Origin: Ensifer canadensis
Lineage (GTDB): Bacteria; Pseudomonadota; Alphaproteobacteria; Rhizobiales; Rhizobiaceae
Direction of reading: 5' to 3'
Assembly: GCF_017488845.2 (NCBI RefSeq)
Contig: NZ_CP083371.1
Coordinates: forward strand, 1,674,001 to 1,738,000
Length of the DNA: 64,000 nt
In this document: piece after piece, positions 54,777-63,908 of the stretch
Position numbering within the stretch: position 1 is the first letter of the stretch
How the letters are laid out: every line of letters starts with the position of its first letter
Notes under the pieces: model-generated
The model's database searches: none
What the model saw: the letters and a program-made list of their open reading frames with translations, nothing else
Told to the model about the DNA's origin: nothing
Translations under genes and position numbers: made by a program

Positions 54777-54843
54777 CCCCGGCAGAAGTCGGCAAGAGTT
54801 TCTGCGCCCGCACAACGGCAGCGCACCACGATTGGAGAATGAC

Positions 54844-56361
54844 ATGTCCAAACTCGACGAGAACTTCAAGAAGGCGGACGCCTATCTCGCCCGCTTCGGC
54901 ACGCACGGCGTCTTGAACCACATCAATGGCGAAGCCGTGCCGGCGCTGGATGGCGACAGCTTCGAGACGATCTCGCCAGTCGATCTCAAGCCGCTTGCAA
55001 CCGTCTCACGCGGCAAAGCAGCCGATATCGACCGCGCTGCCCGTGCCGCGAAGGAGGCCTTCCCAGCCTGGGCCGCCATGCCGGGCGAAACGCGCAAAAA
55101 ACTTCTGCACAAGATCGCCGATGCCATCGTCGCGCGCGCCGAGGAGATTGCCTTCGTCGAATGCATGGACACGGGGCAGTCGCTCAAGTTCATGGCCAAG
55201 GCCGCTCTGCGTGGTGCGGAGAACTTTCGCTTCTTTGCCGATCGCGCACCGGAGGCCCGCGACGGCAAGGTGCTACGCGGTGACAACCAGATCAACATGA
55301 CCACGCGCGTACCGATCGGCCCGGTCGGCATCATCACGCCCTGGAACACGCCGTTCATGCTGTCGACTTGGAAGATAGCGCCCGCGCTCGCGGCCGGCTG
55401 CACCATCGTCCACAAGCCGGCGGAGTTCTCGCCGCTGACGGCCCGCCTGCTCGTCGAGATCGCCGAGGAAGCCGGTCTACCCAAGGGTGTCTGGAACCTG
55501 GTCAACGGCTTTGGCGAGGACGCCGGCAAGGCGCTGACCGAGCACCCTGCCATCAAGGCCATCGGCTTCGTCGGCGAAAGCCGGACGGGATCGCTGATCA
55601 TGAAACAGGGCGCCGACACGCTGAAGCGGGTGCATTTCGAGCTCGGCGGCAAGAACCCGGTCGTCGTCTTTGCCGACGCCGATCTGGAGCGCGCCGCTGA
55701 CGCCGCGGTCTTCATGATCTATTCGCTGAACGGTGAACGCTGCACCTCCTCTTCTCGGCTGCTGGTGGAAGACAGCATCTACAACAGCTTTACCGCGCTG
55801 GTTGCCGAGAAGGCCAAGCGCATCAGGATCGGTCATCCGCTCGATCCGGAAACCGTAGTCGGGCCGCTGATCCACCCGGAGCATGAAAAGAAGGTGCTCG
55901 AATACATCGGCATCGGCCAGGAAGAAGGTGCGACGGTTGCTGCCGGCGGTGCAAAGTTCGACGGCCCCGGTGGCGGCTGCTACGTCCAGCCGACGCTCTT
56001 TACCGGCGCCAACAATTCCATGCGGATCGCGCAGGAGGAGATCTTCGGGCCGGTCCTGACCGCCATTGCCTTCAAGGACGAGGCGGAGGCGCTGGAGCTT
56101 GCCAACGACGTTCAATACGGCCTTACCGGCTACCTCTGGACCTCCGACATCACGCGCGCCTTCCGCTTCACCGATCATCTCGAGGCGGGGATGATTTGGG
56201 TCAATTCCGAAAATGTCCGTCATCTGCCGACGCCCTTTGGCGGCGTCAAAAGCTCCGGCATCGGCCGCGACGGCGGCGACTGGTCGTTCGACTTTTACAT
56301 GGAAACCAAGAACATCGCGTTTGCCAGCTCGGCGCATGCGATCGCCAAGCTCGGCGGCTGA
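54844..56361 (+). CDS. hpaE: 5-carboxymethyl-2-hydroxymuconate semialdehyde dehydrogenase
   Basis: 505 residues from ATG 54844; the longer frame starting 54286 overlaps hpaF in another frame. Catalytic Cys in NGERCTSSSRLLVE, Glu in VHFELGGKNPVVVF and NAD site VGIITPWNTPFMLSTWKIAP. The GERCTSSSR form and the end WSFDFYMETKNIAFA fit HpaE/HpcC. It oxidises the ring-cleavage semialdehyde formed by HpaD, encoded 44 bases downstream. Confidence 0.94.
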   Translation: MSKLDENFKKADAYLARFGTHGVLNHINGEAVPALDGDSFETISPVDLKPLATVSRGKAADIDRAARAAKEAFPAWAAMPGETRKKLLHKIADAIVARAEEIAFVECMDTGQSLKFMAKAALRGAENFRFFADRAPEARDGKVLRGDNQINMTTRVPIGPVGIITPWNTPFMLSTWKIAPALAAGCTIVHKPAEFSPLTARLLVEIAEEAGLPKGVWNLVNGFGEDAGKALTEHPAIKAIGFVGESRTGSLIMKQGADTLKRVHFELGGKNPVVVFADADLERAADAAVFMIYSLNGERCTSSSRLLVEDSIYNSFTALVAEKAKRIRIGHPLDPETVVGPLIHPEHEKKVLEYIGIGQEEGATVAAGGAKFDGPGGGCYVQPTLFTGANNSMRIAQEEIFGPVLTAIAFKDEAEALELANDVQYGLTGYLWTSDITRAFRFTDHLEAGMIWVNSENVRHLPTPFGGVKSSGIGRDGGDWSFDFYMETKNIAFASSAHAIAKLGG

Positions 56362-56405
56362 GCGCGAGACACGAACCGCGCCGCCCAAAACTGGAGGAGA
56401 CAAGA

Positions 56406-57386
56406 ATGCCCTTACCGAAGCCGAACCTTCACCCGCCTTTCAACATCGTGCGGCTGAGCCATGTCGAACTCGCCGTCACCGATCTCGCCAAATCGCGCGC
56501 CTTCTATGTCGATGTGCTGGGCCTGCAGGTGACCGACGAGACGGCCGACACGATCTATCTGCGCGCCATGGAAGAACGCGGCCATCACTGCATCGTGCTG
56601 AAGAAGGCAGCGACTGCCGAAGCCCGCGATCTCGGTTTCAAGGTCTTTGGTGACGAGGACCTCGACAAGGCGGCGCATTTCTTCAAGCAGAAGGGGTTGC
56701 CGGTCGAATGGATCGAGCGGCCCTATCAGTCGCGCACCTTCCGCACCCGCGATCCGCAGGGCATTCCCTTGGAATTCTATTCGAAGATGGACCGCCTGCC
56801 GCCGATCCATCAGAAATATGCGCTTTATCGCGGCGTAAAGCCGCTGCGCATCGACCATTTCAACTGCTTCTCGCCCAATGTCGACGACGCCGTCGCCTTC
56901 TATAACGAGATCGGTTTCCGGGTGACCGAGTATACGGCCGACGAGGAGACCGGCCGGCTCTGGGCGGCCTGGACCCACCGCAAGGGCGGCGTACACGACA
57001 TCGCCTTTACCAATGGTCGCGGCCCGCGCCTGCATCATACCGCCTTCTGGGTGCCGACGCCGCTCAACATCATCGACCTGCTCGACCTGATGTCGACCTC
57101 CGGCTGGCTCGCCAATATCGAGCGCGGCCCCGGACGTCATGGCATTTCCAATGCCTTCTTCCTCTATGTCCGCGATCCCGACAACCACCGCATCGAGATC
57201 TATTGCTCGGACTACCAGACCGTTGATCCCGATCTCGAACCGATCAAATGGGATCTCAAGGACCCGCAGCGCCAAACGCTCTGGGGCGCGCCTGCGCCAC
57301 GCTCCTGGTTCGAAGAGGGCAGCCAATTTGCAGACGCCGAGACGGTGGAACCGGCGTTGAAGGCGCAACCTATCATCGCCCCGTAA
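56406..57386 (+). CDS. hpaD: 3,4-dihydroxyphenylacetate 2,3-dioxygenase
   Basis: 326 residues from ATG 56406. Two VOC modules: VRLSHVELAVTDLAKSRAFY at residues 16-35 and LRIDHFNCFSPNVDDAVAFY near 148. Metal ligands are His151, His210 or His211 (LHHTAFWVPTP) and Glu264 (NHRIEIYCSDY), the 2-His-1-Glu arrangement of type I extradiol dioxygenases. The length and sequence fit the Fe/Mn HPCD of Brevibacterium/Arthrobacter type rather than the unrelated E. coli HpcB. It cleaves homoprotocatechuate between C2 and C3. Confidence 0.93.
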   Translation: MPLPKPNLHPPFNIVRLSHVELAVTDLAKSRAFYVDVLGLQVTDETADTIYLRAMEERGHHCIVLKKAATAEARDLGFKVFGDEDLDKAAHFFKQKGLPVEWIERPYQSRTFRTRDPQGIPLEFYSKMDRLPPIHQKYALYRGVKPLRIDHFNCFSPNVDDAVAFYNEIGFRVTEYTADEETGRLWAAWTHRKGGVHDIAFTNGRGPRLHHTAFWVPTPLNIIDLLDLMSTSGWLANIERGPGRHGISNAFFLYVRDPDNHRIEIYCSDYQTVDPDLEPIKWDLKDPQRQTLWGAPAPRSWFEEGSQFADAETVEPALKAQPIIAP

Positions 57387-57453
57387 ATCGAGGCATGAAA
57401 GGTGGATGCCGGCACAACAGGGCCGGCACGAATGGCGCAAGGGGAGGAACGTT

Positions 57454-58866
57454 ATGGACGAGAAGACTTTCGGTGAGTGGTCGCAGAAAGCGGCGGAATG
57501 GGGATCGGCCTATCGGGCGTCGCTACGCGACAGGCCTGTTCGCGCCCAGACGGCACCGGGCGCGATCGCAGCCCAGATCCCGAGCAAGCCGCCCCAGACC
57601 GGCGAGGACATGGCGGCGATCTTCGAGGATTTCGAAAACATCATCCTGCCGGGCATGACCCATTGGCAGCACCCGCGCTTCTTCGCCTATTTCCCTGCCA
57701 ACGCCGCCCCGGTTTCCGTCATCGCCGAATATCTGGTGACGGCGATGGCCGCCCAATGCATGCTGTGGCAGACCTCCCCCGCTGCCACGGAGCTCGAAAC
57801 CAGGGTGATCGACTGGCTGCGCCAGGCGATCGGCCTGCCCGACGGCTTTTCCGGCGTGATCCAGGACTCGGCGTCCTCCGCCACGCTCTCCGCCGTACTC
57901 GTCATGCGCGAGCGCGCCTTGAACTGGAAAGGCAACAAGCAAGGACTGAGCGCACACGCGCCCTTGCGCATCTACTCCTCGGACCAAGTCCACACCTCGA
58001 TCGACCGGGCCATCTGGGTGTCGGGCATCGGCGAGGAAAACCTCGTGCGCATACCGGCGGCCGGGCCGCTCCACGCAATGGACTGCCAAGCGCTCGAAGC
58101 GGCCATTATCAGGGATAAAGACGCAGGTTTCCTGCCGGCCGGCGTCATTGCCTGTACCGGCGGCACCAGCACCGGCGCCTGCGACGATATCGCCGAAGTC
58201 GTTCGCGTCGCCCACAAGCACGGCCTTTATGTCCATGTCGATGCGGCATGGGCCGGGTCGGCAATGATCTGCGAGGAATTCCGCTCGCTCTGGGCCGGTG
58301 TCGAAGAGGCGGATTCTGTCGTCTTCAACCCGCACAAATGGCTCGGCGCCCAGTTCGACTGCTCTGCCCATTTCATCCGCAATCCCGATGATCTCGTCCG
58401 CACGCTGGCGATCCAACCGGAATATCTGAAGACCCATGGCCGCGACGGCATCATCAACTATTCTGAATGGACGATCCCGCTCGGAAGGCGCTTCCGCGCC
58501 CTGAAGCTGTGGTTCCTGCTGCGCTTCCACGGGCTGGATGGTCTGAAGACGATGATCCGCAACCACGTCGCCTGGGCAAATCGCCTGGCCGCGCGCCTCG
58601 GCGCGAACGAAAACTTCGAAATCGTCACCGCGCCGCGCTTCTCGCTGTTCTCGTTCCGCCATCGCGGTGGCGCCGACAGCGACGCCCACAACATCGCGCT
58701 GGTCAATGCCATCAACGACGATGGCCGCATTTACCTGACCCAGACGCGGGTCGACGGCCGCGTCGCCATCCGCTTCCAGGCAGGCCAGTTCGACATGACC
58801 GAGGCGGACGCCGATGTCGCCTTCGATGTCATCACCGAGGTCGCTGCGGGCATGGCTAACCGGTGA
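57454..58866 (+). CDS. PLP-dependent aromatic-L-amino-acid decarboxylase
   Basis: 470 residues from the ATG after GGGGAGGAACGTT. Group II decarboxylase features: PLP Lys295 in VFNPHKWLGAQFDC, the substrate-side THWQHPRFFAYFPANAAPVS near residue 68, and HVDAAWAGSAMICEEFR with the PLP-ring Asp. This composition matches tyrosine/DOPA/tryptophan decarboxylases. It lies inside the hpa operon between hpaD and hpaG, 67 and 58 bases from them. Tyrosine to tyramine (or DOPA to dopamine) followed by amine removal and oxidation would feed 4-hydroxyphenylacetate into this pathway; substrate is an inference from context. Confidence 0.9.
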   Translation: MDEKTFGEWSQKAAEWGSAYRASLRDRPVRAQTAPGAIAAQIPSKPPQTGEDMAAIFEDFENIILPGMTHWQHPRFFAYFPANAAPVSVIAEYLVTAMAAQCMLWQTSPAATELETRVIDWLRQAIGLPDGFSGVIQDSASSATLSAVLVMRERALNWKGNKQGLSAHAPLRIYSSDQVHTSIDRAIWVSGIGEENLVRIPAAGPLHAMDCQALEAAIIRDKDAGFLPAGVIACTGGTSTGACDDIAEVVRVAHKHGLYVHVDAAWAGSAMICEEFRSLWAGVEEADSVVFNPHKWLGAQFDCSAHFIRNPDDLVRTLAIQPEYLKTHGRDGIINYSEWTIPLGRRFRALKLWFLLRFHGLDGLKTMIRNHVAWANRLAARLGANENFEIVTAPRFSLFSFRHRGGADSDAHNIALVNAINDDGRIYLTQTRVDGRVAIRFQAGQFDMTEADADVAFDVITEVAAGMANR

Positions 58867-58924
58867 TCTGCGGGATCAAACATGTCTGCCCGTCGGCATC
58901 GCCCGACCAGGCCGGAGGATTGAA

Positions 58925-59794
58925 ATGACGCTTGCGAAATTCGCCAGTTTTTACACGAGCGACGGTCAGGGATACGGCCTTGTCAGCGACCACGGCATCA
59001 TCGATCTGTCCCGGCGTTATTGCTCGAAATGGCCGACGCTGCGCGAGGTCATTGCCGACGGCGCCCTGACAAGGCTTGCGGACGAAGCCGCCACCCTCGC
59101 CCCCGACGTGTCGCTCGCCGATATCCGCTTCGAAATCCCGATCCCCGCGCCGGAAAAGATCATCTGCGTCGGAGTCAATTTCCCCGATCGCAACGAAGAG
59201 TACCGGGATGGGCAGGCAGCACCTCCCAACCCGTCGTTGTTCATCCGTTTTCCGCGCTCCTTTACCGGGCACGGACAGCCGCTGATCCGCCCGCCTGAAA
59301 GCCCGCAGCTCGACTACGAGGGCGAGATCGTCATCGTCATCGGCAAGGGCGGCCGGCGCATCCCCGAAGGCTCGGCGCTCGACCATATAGCTGCGTTGTC
59401 GCTCTGCAACGAAGGCACGATCCGCGACTGGGTGCGCCACGCCAAGTTCAACGTCACGCAAGGCAAGAACTTCGACCGCACGGGTTCGATCGGGCCATGG
59501 CTGGTTCCCTTCACCGACGAGGCGCAGATCGCAGACATCAAGCTCGAAACCCGCGTCAATGGTTGGGTCCGCCAGCAGGACCGAACCAGCCGGATGATCT
59601 TCTCCTTCCGCAAGATCATCAACTACGTCTCGACCTTCACCACGCTGGTGCCCGGCGACGTGATCGTCACGGGAACGCCGACCGGTGCCGGCGCCCGCTT
59701 CGACCCGCCGATCTGGCTGAAACCCGGCGATGTCGTCGAGGTCGAGGCCGATGGCATCGGCCTGCTTCGCAACCCCATCGCCGACGAGGTGTGA
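58925..59794 (+). CDS. hpaG: FAH-family decarboxylase/isomerase of the hpa pathway
   Basis: 289 residues from ATG 58925; a frame from 58814 overlaps the decarboxylase gene. Fumarylacetoacetate hydrolase fold with metal ligands in PQLDYEGEIVIVIGKGGRR and the substrate loop VIVTGTPTGAGARFDPPIWL. In E. coli HpaG is a two-domain protein of about 430 residues with decarboxylase and isomerase halves; this one has a single domain. It should act as 5-oxopent-3-ene-1,2,5-tricarboxylate decarboxylase or 2-hydroxyhepta-2,4-diene-1,7-dioate isomerase, or both. Confidence 0.85.
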   Translation: MTLAKFASFYTSDGQGYGLVSDHGIIDLSRRYCSKWPTLREVIADGALTRLADEAATLAPDVSLADIRFEIPIPAPEKIICVGVNFPDRNEEYRDGQAAPPNPSLFIRFPRSFTGHGQPLIRPPESPQLDYEGEIVIVIGKGGRRIPEGSALDHIAALSLCNEGTIRDWVRHAKFNVTQGKNFDRTGSIGPWLVPFTDEAQIADIKLETRVNGWVRQQDRTSRMIFSFRKIINYVSTFTTLVPGDVIVTGTPTGAGARFDPPIWLKPGDVVEVEADGIGLLRNPIADEV

Positions 59795-59797
59795 GCC

Positions 59798-60601
59798 GTG
59801 TTGAACGCCAGCGAAATCGCCGATGCCGCAAGGACGCTCGATGCGGCGGAGGCGAGCCGTATCCAGACCGGCCTTCTCTCCCTGAAGCATCCCGACATGA
59901 CCATGGACGACGCCTACGCCGTGCAATCGGCCTGGGTGAAGCAGAAGATCGCCCGCGGACGCAGGGTCATCGGCTGGAAGATCGGGCTGACGTCGAAGGC
60001 GATGCAATATGCGCTGAACATCGATATTCCCGATTCCGGCGTGTTGTTCGACGACATGATGTTCGAGGACGGCGCCACGATCCCCAGGGATCGTTTCATC
60101 CAGCCGCGCATCGAGGCCGAGATCGCTTTCGTCATGAAGGCGCCGCTCGCCGGCCCCAATGTCAGCGTCTTCGACGTCCTCAATGCTACCGACTACGTCA
60201 CTCCAGCGCTCGAGATTCTCGACACACGCATCCTGCGTGTCGATCCGGAAACGAAGAAGGCCCGAACCATCGTCGACACCATTTCCGACAATGCCGCCAA
60301 TGCCGGCATCGTCATCGGCGGCCGCGCCATGCGCCCGCAGGATGTCGACATGCGCTGGATGGGCGCCATCGTCTCGCGCAATGCCGCGGTTGAAGAAACC
60401 GGGCTTGGTGCAGGCGTTCTCAACCATCCGGCCCGCGGCATCGCTTGGCTTGCCAACCGGCTTGCCAGCTATGGCGACCGCATCGACGCCGGCCAGATTG
60501 TGCTTGCCGGCTCGTTCATCCGCCCCGTCGAGGCCCGGCACGGCGACACCATCGTCGCCGATTTCGGGCCGCAGGGAACCGTCAGCTGCTTCTTCGAATA
60601 G
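59798..60601 (+). CDS. hpaH: 2-oxo-hept-3-ene-1,7-dioate hydratase
   Basis: 267 residues from a GTG start three bases after the hpaG stop. The family pattern is visible in DDAYAVQSAWVKQKIARGRR, VIGWKIGLTSKAMQYAL, IEAEIAFVMKAPLAGPNVS with metal-binding Glu residues, and GWLANRLASYG-like ending (IAWLANRLASYGDRIDAGQI). It hydrates the diene product to 4-hydroxy-2-oxoheptanedioate for HpaI, encoded 9 bases downstream. Confidence 0.94.
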   Translation: MLNASEIADAARTLDAAEASRIQTGLLSLKHPDMTMDDAYAVQSAWVKQKIARGRRVIGWKIGLTSKAMQYALNIDIPDSGVLFDDMMFEDGATIPRDRFIQPRIEAEIAFVMKAPLAGPNVSVFDVLNATDYVTPALEILDTRILRVDPETKKARTIVDTISDNAANAGIVIGGRAMRPQDVDMRWMGAIVSRNAAVEETGLGAGVLNHPARGIAWLANRLASYGDRIDAGQIVLAGSFIRPVEARHGDTIVADFGPQGTVSCFFE

Positions 60602-60610
60602 GGTGCGCCC

Positions 60611-61408
60611 ATGCCTGCTCCACGCAATATGTTCAAGCTTGCCCTTTCCGAGGGCCGGCCGCAGATCGGCCTTTGGCTGGCCCTCGCCAATCCCTACGCC
60701 GCCGAGATCTGCGGCGGTGCCGGTTTCGACTGGCTGCTGATCGACGGCGAACATGCCCCGAACGACGTGCCGCTGATGATGGCGCAGCTCCAGGCGCTCT
60801 CCAGTTCGACGAGCCATCCGATCATCCGCCCGCCGATCGGCGAGGCGTGGCTGATCAAGCAGCTTCTCGATCTCGGCGCGCAGACGCTGCTGGTGCCTAT
60901 GGTCGAGACCGGCGAACAGGCCCGCGCGCTGGTCCGTGCCGTGCGGTATCCGCCCCACGGCATGCGCGGCGTCGGCGCAGCGCTTGCCCGCGCGTCGGCC
61001 TTCAACCGCATTGATGATTATCTCCCGACCGCCAATGCCGAGATCTGCCTGCTGTTGCAGGTGGAAAGCCGTGCGGGACTGGCGGCACTGGACGAAATTG
61101 CGTCGACCGAAGGGGTCGATGGCGTCTTCATCGGTCCGGCGGATCTGGCGGCCGACATGGGCTTCCTTGGCCGGCCCGGGGCACCCGAGGTGCAGGAGGC
61201 GGTCGAGGCTGCACTCGCGCGCATACAGTCGCACGGCAAGGCTGCCGGCATCCTGACCTCGGACACCGCACTCGCCAAGCGCTACCTCGAACTGGGCGCG
61301 CTCTTCGTCGCTGTTGGGAACGATGTTAGCCTGCTCGTGGGAGCGACCAGCCGCCTGCGTGCGAACTTTGCCGAACAGCCGGTTGCGCCGCCCGCATCCG
61401 GCTATTGA
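60611..61408 (+). CDS. hpaI: 4-hydroxy-2-oxoheptanedioate aldolase
   Basis: 265 residues. Class II pyruvate aldolase of the HpcH/HpaI family: [40 protein letters not shown] with the catalytic region, [19 protein letters not shown] with metal-binding Glu, and [17 protein letters not shown] with Asp. It splits the last intermediate into pyruvate and succinate semialdehyde. Last gene of the operon; its stop overlaps the convergent epimerase gene by 7 bases. Confidence 0.95.
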   Translation: MPAPRNMFKLALSEGRPQIGLWLALANPYAAEICGGAGFDWLLIDGEHAPNDVPLMMAQLQALSSSTSHPIIRPPIGEAWLIKQLLDLGAQTLLVPMVETGEQARALVRAVRYPPHGMRGVGAALARASAFNRIDDYLPTANAEICLLLQVESRAGLAALDEIASTEGVDGVFIGPADLAADMGFLGRPGAPEVQEAVEAALARIQSHGKAAGILTSDTALAKRYLELGALFVAVGNDVSLLVGATSRLRANFAEQPVAPPASGY

Positions 61409-62400
61409 GAGGCAACGCCACCGAGTGCATAGGGTCGCTTCGATTGCATTTGGTCGAGCGCCCGCGCCACGCCGGCCTGAAGATCGATGCGCGGCGCAAG
61501 GCCATAGGACGCCTGCAGCGCCGTATCGCCACAACGGAAGAACACGCCCTCGGGCTTGTCTGACCGGCCGCTTACTCTCGGCTCCCAGCCGATGCACCGG
61601 CTGACCAGTTGGGCGAGTTCAATGAAGGAGGTGGCGATGCCGGTGGAGATGTTGAGAGATGCGCCGTTCTGCAACCGGGTAAAGGTTCGCCAGACGAAAT
61701 CGACGCAATCCGAGATATGGATGAAGTCGCGACATTGCCGGCCCGAGCCCCAGACGAAAACCTCTTCCGTGCCGCGCTCATCGAGGAGCCGTCTGCAGAT
61801 CGCCGGGAATGGATAGCTCAGGTCCTGATCCTCGCCGTAGCCGCTGAACGGCCGGTAGGCGACCGCCCGCCCGCCATAATTCTCGACATAAAGCTTCATG
61901 AGGTATTCGCCGCTGAGCTTCGCCCAGCCATAACTCAGATCCGGGACGCCGATCGTGTGCTCGAAGTCGATCATGTCTTCGCTCAGCTTGCGGTACCCTT
62001 CCGGGCGCTGGAGGCTCACGGGATAAGCGGCACTCGAGCTGAAATAGATGACGGATCCCGGACGCGTGCGCGCGGCCCAGCGCCACATATCGGTGTCCAC
62101 CGCGAGATCCTCAGCAACCAGAAGCGTCTGGGTCTCCAGCATGACACGACCGCCGACCATCGCGGCGAGATGAAACACCATGTCGAAACGGTCGTCGGAG
62201 CGATCGAAGTAGCGGCGGCAATCCTCCTCGATGAGGGAGAAGCCGCCCCTCGGCGGGTTCGGCCAATCCTCAGGACGCATTGCCCCGGTTCCGCGCGCGA
62301 GCTTATCGACGCAAACGACCTCGACACCTTCCGACATCAGCTTGCCGCAGAGATGGCGTCCCACAAATCCGGCTCCGCCAGTCACCAATGCACGCGCCAT
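61402..62400 (-). CDS. NAD-dependent nucleotide-sugar epimerase/dehydratase
   Basis: 332 residues. Extended short-chain dehydrogenase: nucleotide-binding [20 protein letters not shown], then [12 protein letters not shown], active-site SSSAAYP (Ser) and YGWAK (Tyr and Lys of the YxxxK pair), and ADRD-like substrate region [14 protein letters not shown]. It modifies a sugar nucleotide, product unknown. Follows the glycosyltransferase gene by 12 bases on the same strand, consistent with cell-surface polysaccharide synthesis. The 7-base tail overlap with hpaI marks the border between two functional blocks. Confidence 0.9.
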   Translation of the reverse strand: MARALVTGGAGFVGRHLCGKLMSEGVEVVCVDKLARGTGAMRPEDWPNPPRGGFSLIEEDCRRYFDRSDDRFDMVFHLAAMVGGRVMLETQTLLVAEDLAVDTDMWRWAARTRPGSVIYFSSSAAYPVSLQRPEGYRKLSEDMIDFEHTIGVPDLSYGWAKLSGEYLMKLYVENYGGRAVAYRPFSGYGEDQDLSYPFPAICRRLLDERGTEEVFVWGSGRQCRDFIHISDCVDFVWRTFTRLQNGASLNISTGIATSFIELAQLVSRCIGWEPRVSGRSDKPEGVFFRCGDTALQASYGLAPRIDLQAGVARALDQMQSKRPYALGGVASQ

Positions 62401-62412
62401 CCTCTCTCCCTT

Positions 62413-63684
62413 TCAGATCCGGCTGGCCATCCCAAACTCTGGATGTCCAGGTCGCCCCACCGCCCCTGTCATCACATCACGGATCGAAAATTTGATCCGT
62501 CCGGCATAGATATCGACCATCCGCTGGTGCCATTCATCGCGCGAAGGCGCGATCCTCTTGCCATAGGCGAATGCACCCTCGCTCAAACGCCGAACGAGAT
62601 CGTCGTTTTCCATCAGCACCATCTTCTCGGCGAGGGATCGGGCATTGCCGCTCTGAAAAACCAGCCCCGCCTGGTTCTCTTCGATTTCTCTGGCAATGAG
62701 CGCATTGCTGCTGGCGATCACCGGTATGCCCGACATCAGCGCCTCGGCGGCGACGAGACCGTAGGGTTCGGGCATCCGCGACGGCATGAAAAAATAGCGT
62801 GCCTTGGCCGCGACGGCGGTAACCTCGCCGTCATCAAGCCATCCCGGAACATGACAGTGAGGAAGTGTGTGTTGTATTTCCTGGAGCAACGGCCCTTGTC
62901 CAATCAAGGTCGCCGCCTTGCCCGTCACGTTGAGCGCCTCGGCCAGCGTACGGACGCCCTTTTCTACCGTCATGCGGCCAAGAAACATGGCGCGTTCGTT
63001 CTTCCAGGCTTCAACGGGAAACCGCGTGAGCGGCGTCGACGGCGTGCGCAACGTCAGGAAGTTTCGAAGCGAGCCCGTGCTCAGGTAAGGTTCCATGGCT
63101 TCATGCGCGAGAATGACACCGACGCGGCCCCAGAAGACCTCACCCGCGGCGCTCTGGGTCATCGAACGGCCGAAACGCCACAGCTTGTGAAGGTAGTTGC
63201 GCTTGTCGCAGGCGCTGGCCAAGCAACCGGCAGTCAGCGGTTTCTCCTCGCAGATATCGCCCTTCCCGAAATGAGCATACGCGCCGTTCGGACAGCTCAG
63301 AAAGAAATCATGCGCGGTAACGATGACCTTGGCGTCACTGCGCTCCAGCGCGTGAAAAATCGAAGGGGACAGGATCTGTGACCAACCGTGAACATGAACG
63401 ACCGTGTCACTTCCGGACTTGAGCAATCGGCGCAAGGCACGGTAGGCGCGGCCGTTGAAATTCCTGTCGAACAGGTTTGCGAAGCGGACGCCGTCGCGCA
63501 AGGGGCGCTCGCCCAGCGCCTCCACCTGTACGCCCGGGAATCGCAAGCGAATGCCCGCACCGTCATCCCCGACCAGAACGGAACAGTCGAGCCCCGCCGC
63601 AACGCCTGCCTCAATGCATTGGAGCGCGACCTTGGTCGCACCGCCCAGGGCCTCCGACACGTCGTTGACAACGATAAGCCGCAT
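62413..63684 (-). CDS. glycosyltransferase family 4
   Basis: 423 residues from the ATG at 63684 (MRLIVVNDVSEALGGATKVA), preferred over GTG 63690 because GAGAGG stands 9 bases before it. A GT-B fold: N-terminal acceptor half with VVHVHGWSQI and VIVTAHDFFLSCPNG, C-terminal donor half with FLGRMTVEKGVRTLAEAL, GQGPLLQEIQ and the EX7E motif in PEPYGLVAAEALMSGIP. Cytoplasmic sugar transfer in polysaccharide or glycolipid synthesis; donor unknown. Co-transcribed with the epimerase. Confidence 0.92.
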   Translation of the reverse strand: MRLIVVNDVSEALGGATKVALQCIEAGVAAGLDCSVLVGDDGAGIRLRFPGVQVEALGERPLRDGVRFANLFDRNFNGRAYRALRRLLKSGSDTVVHVHGWSQILSPSIFHALERSDAKVIVTAHDFFLSCPNGAYAHFGKGDICEEKPLTAGCLASACDKRNYLHKLWRFGRSMTQSAAGEVFWGRVGVILAHEAMEPYLSTGSLRNFLTLRTPSTPLTRFPVEAWKNERAMFLGRMTVEKGVRTLAEALNVTGKAATLIGQGPLLQEIQHTLPHCHVPGWLDDGEVTAVAAKARYFFMPSRMPEPYGLVAAEALMSGIPVIASSNALIAREIEENQAGLVFQSGNARSLAEKMVLMENDDLVRRLSEGAFAYGKRIAPSRDEWHQRMVDIYAGRIKFSIRDVMTGAVGRPGHPEFGMASRI

Positions 63685-63908
63685 GAACACTTGCCTCTCG
63701 GAGACTTTACTGGGCGACCTGGATCTCCCCCATTTGGCTGCCGCTTGCCGACGGTTTGCAAGATATCAATTTGCGGTAGACGCTGCGCGCGGATGGACGG
63801 AATAACGCCTTGCCAAATACCTCAAGGCGCGCACTGTCGGGCCGAAATGGCCGTTAAGCCTTTGCCTCCACCGACGGCAGGCAGGCTTTCGGCACAGCTT
63901 CGCTGTTG

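Noticed and set aside
58856..61597. Minus-strand 913-codon ORF across hpaG, hpaH and hpaI
   Set aside because: Antisense to three strongly supported pathway genes; length is explained by GC-rich codon bias.
61609..63381. Plus-strand 590-codon ORF opposite the epimerase and glycosyltransferase
   Set aside because: Shadow frame; the minus strand carries the YxxxK and EX7E motifs.
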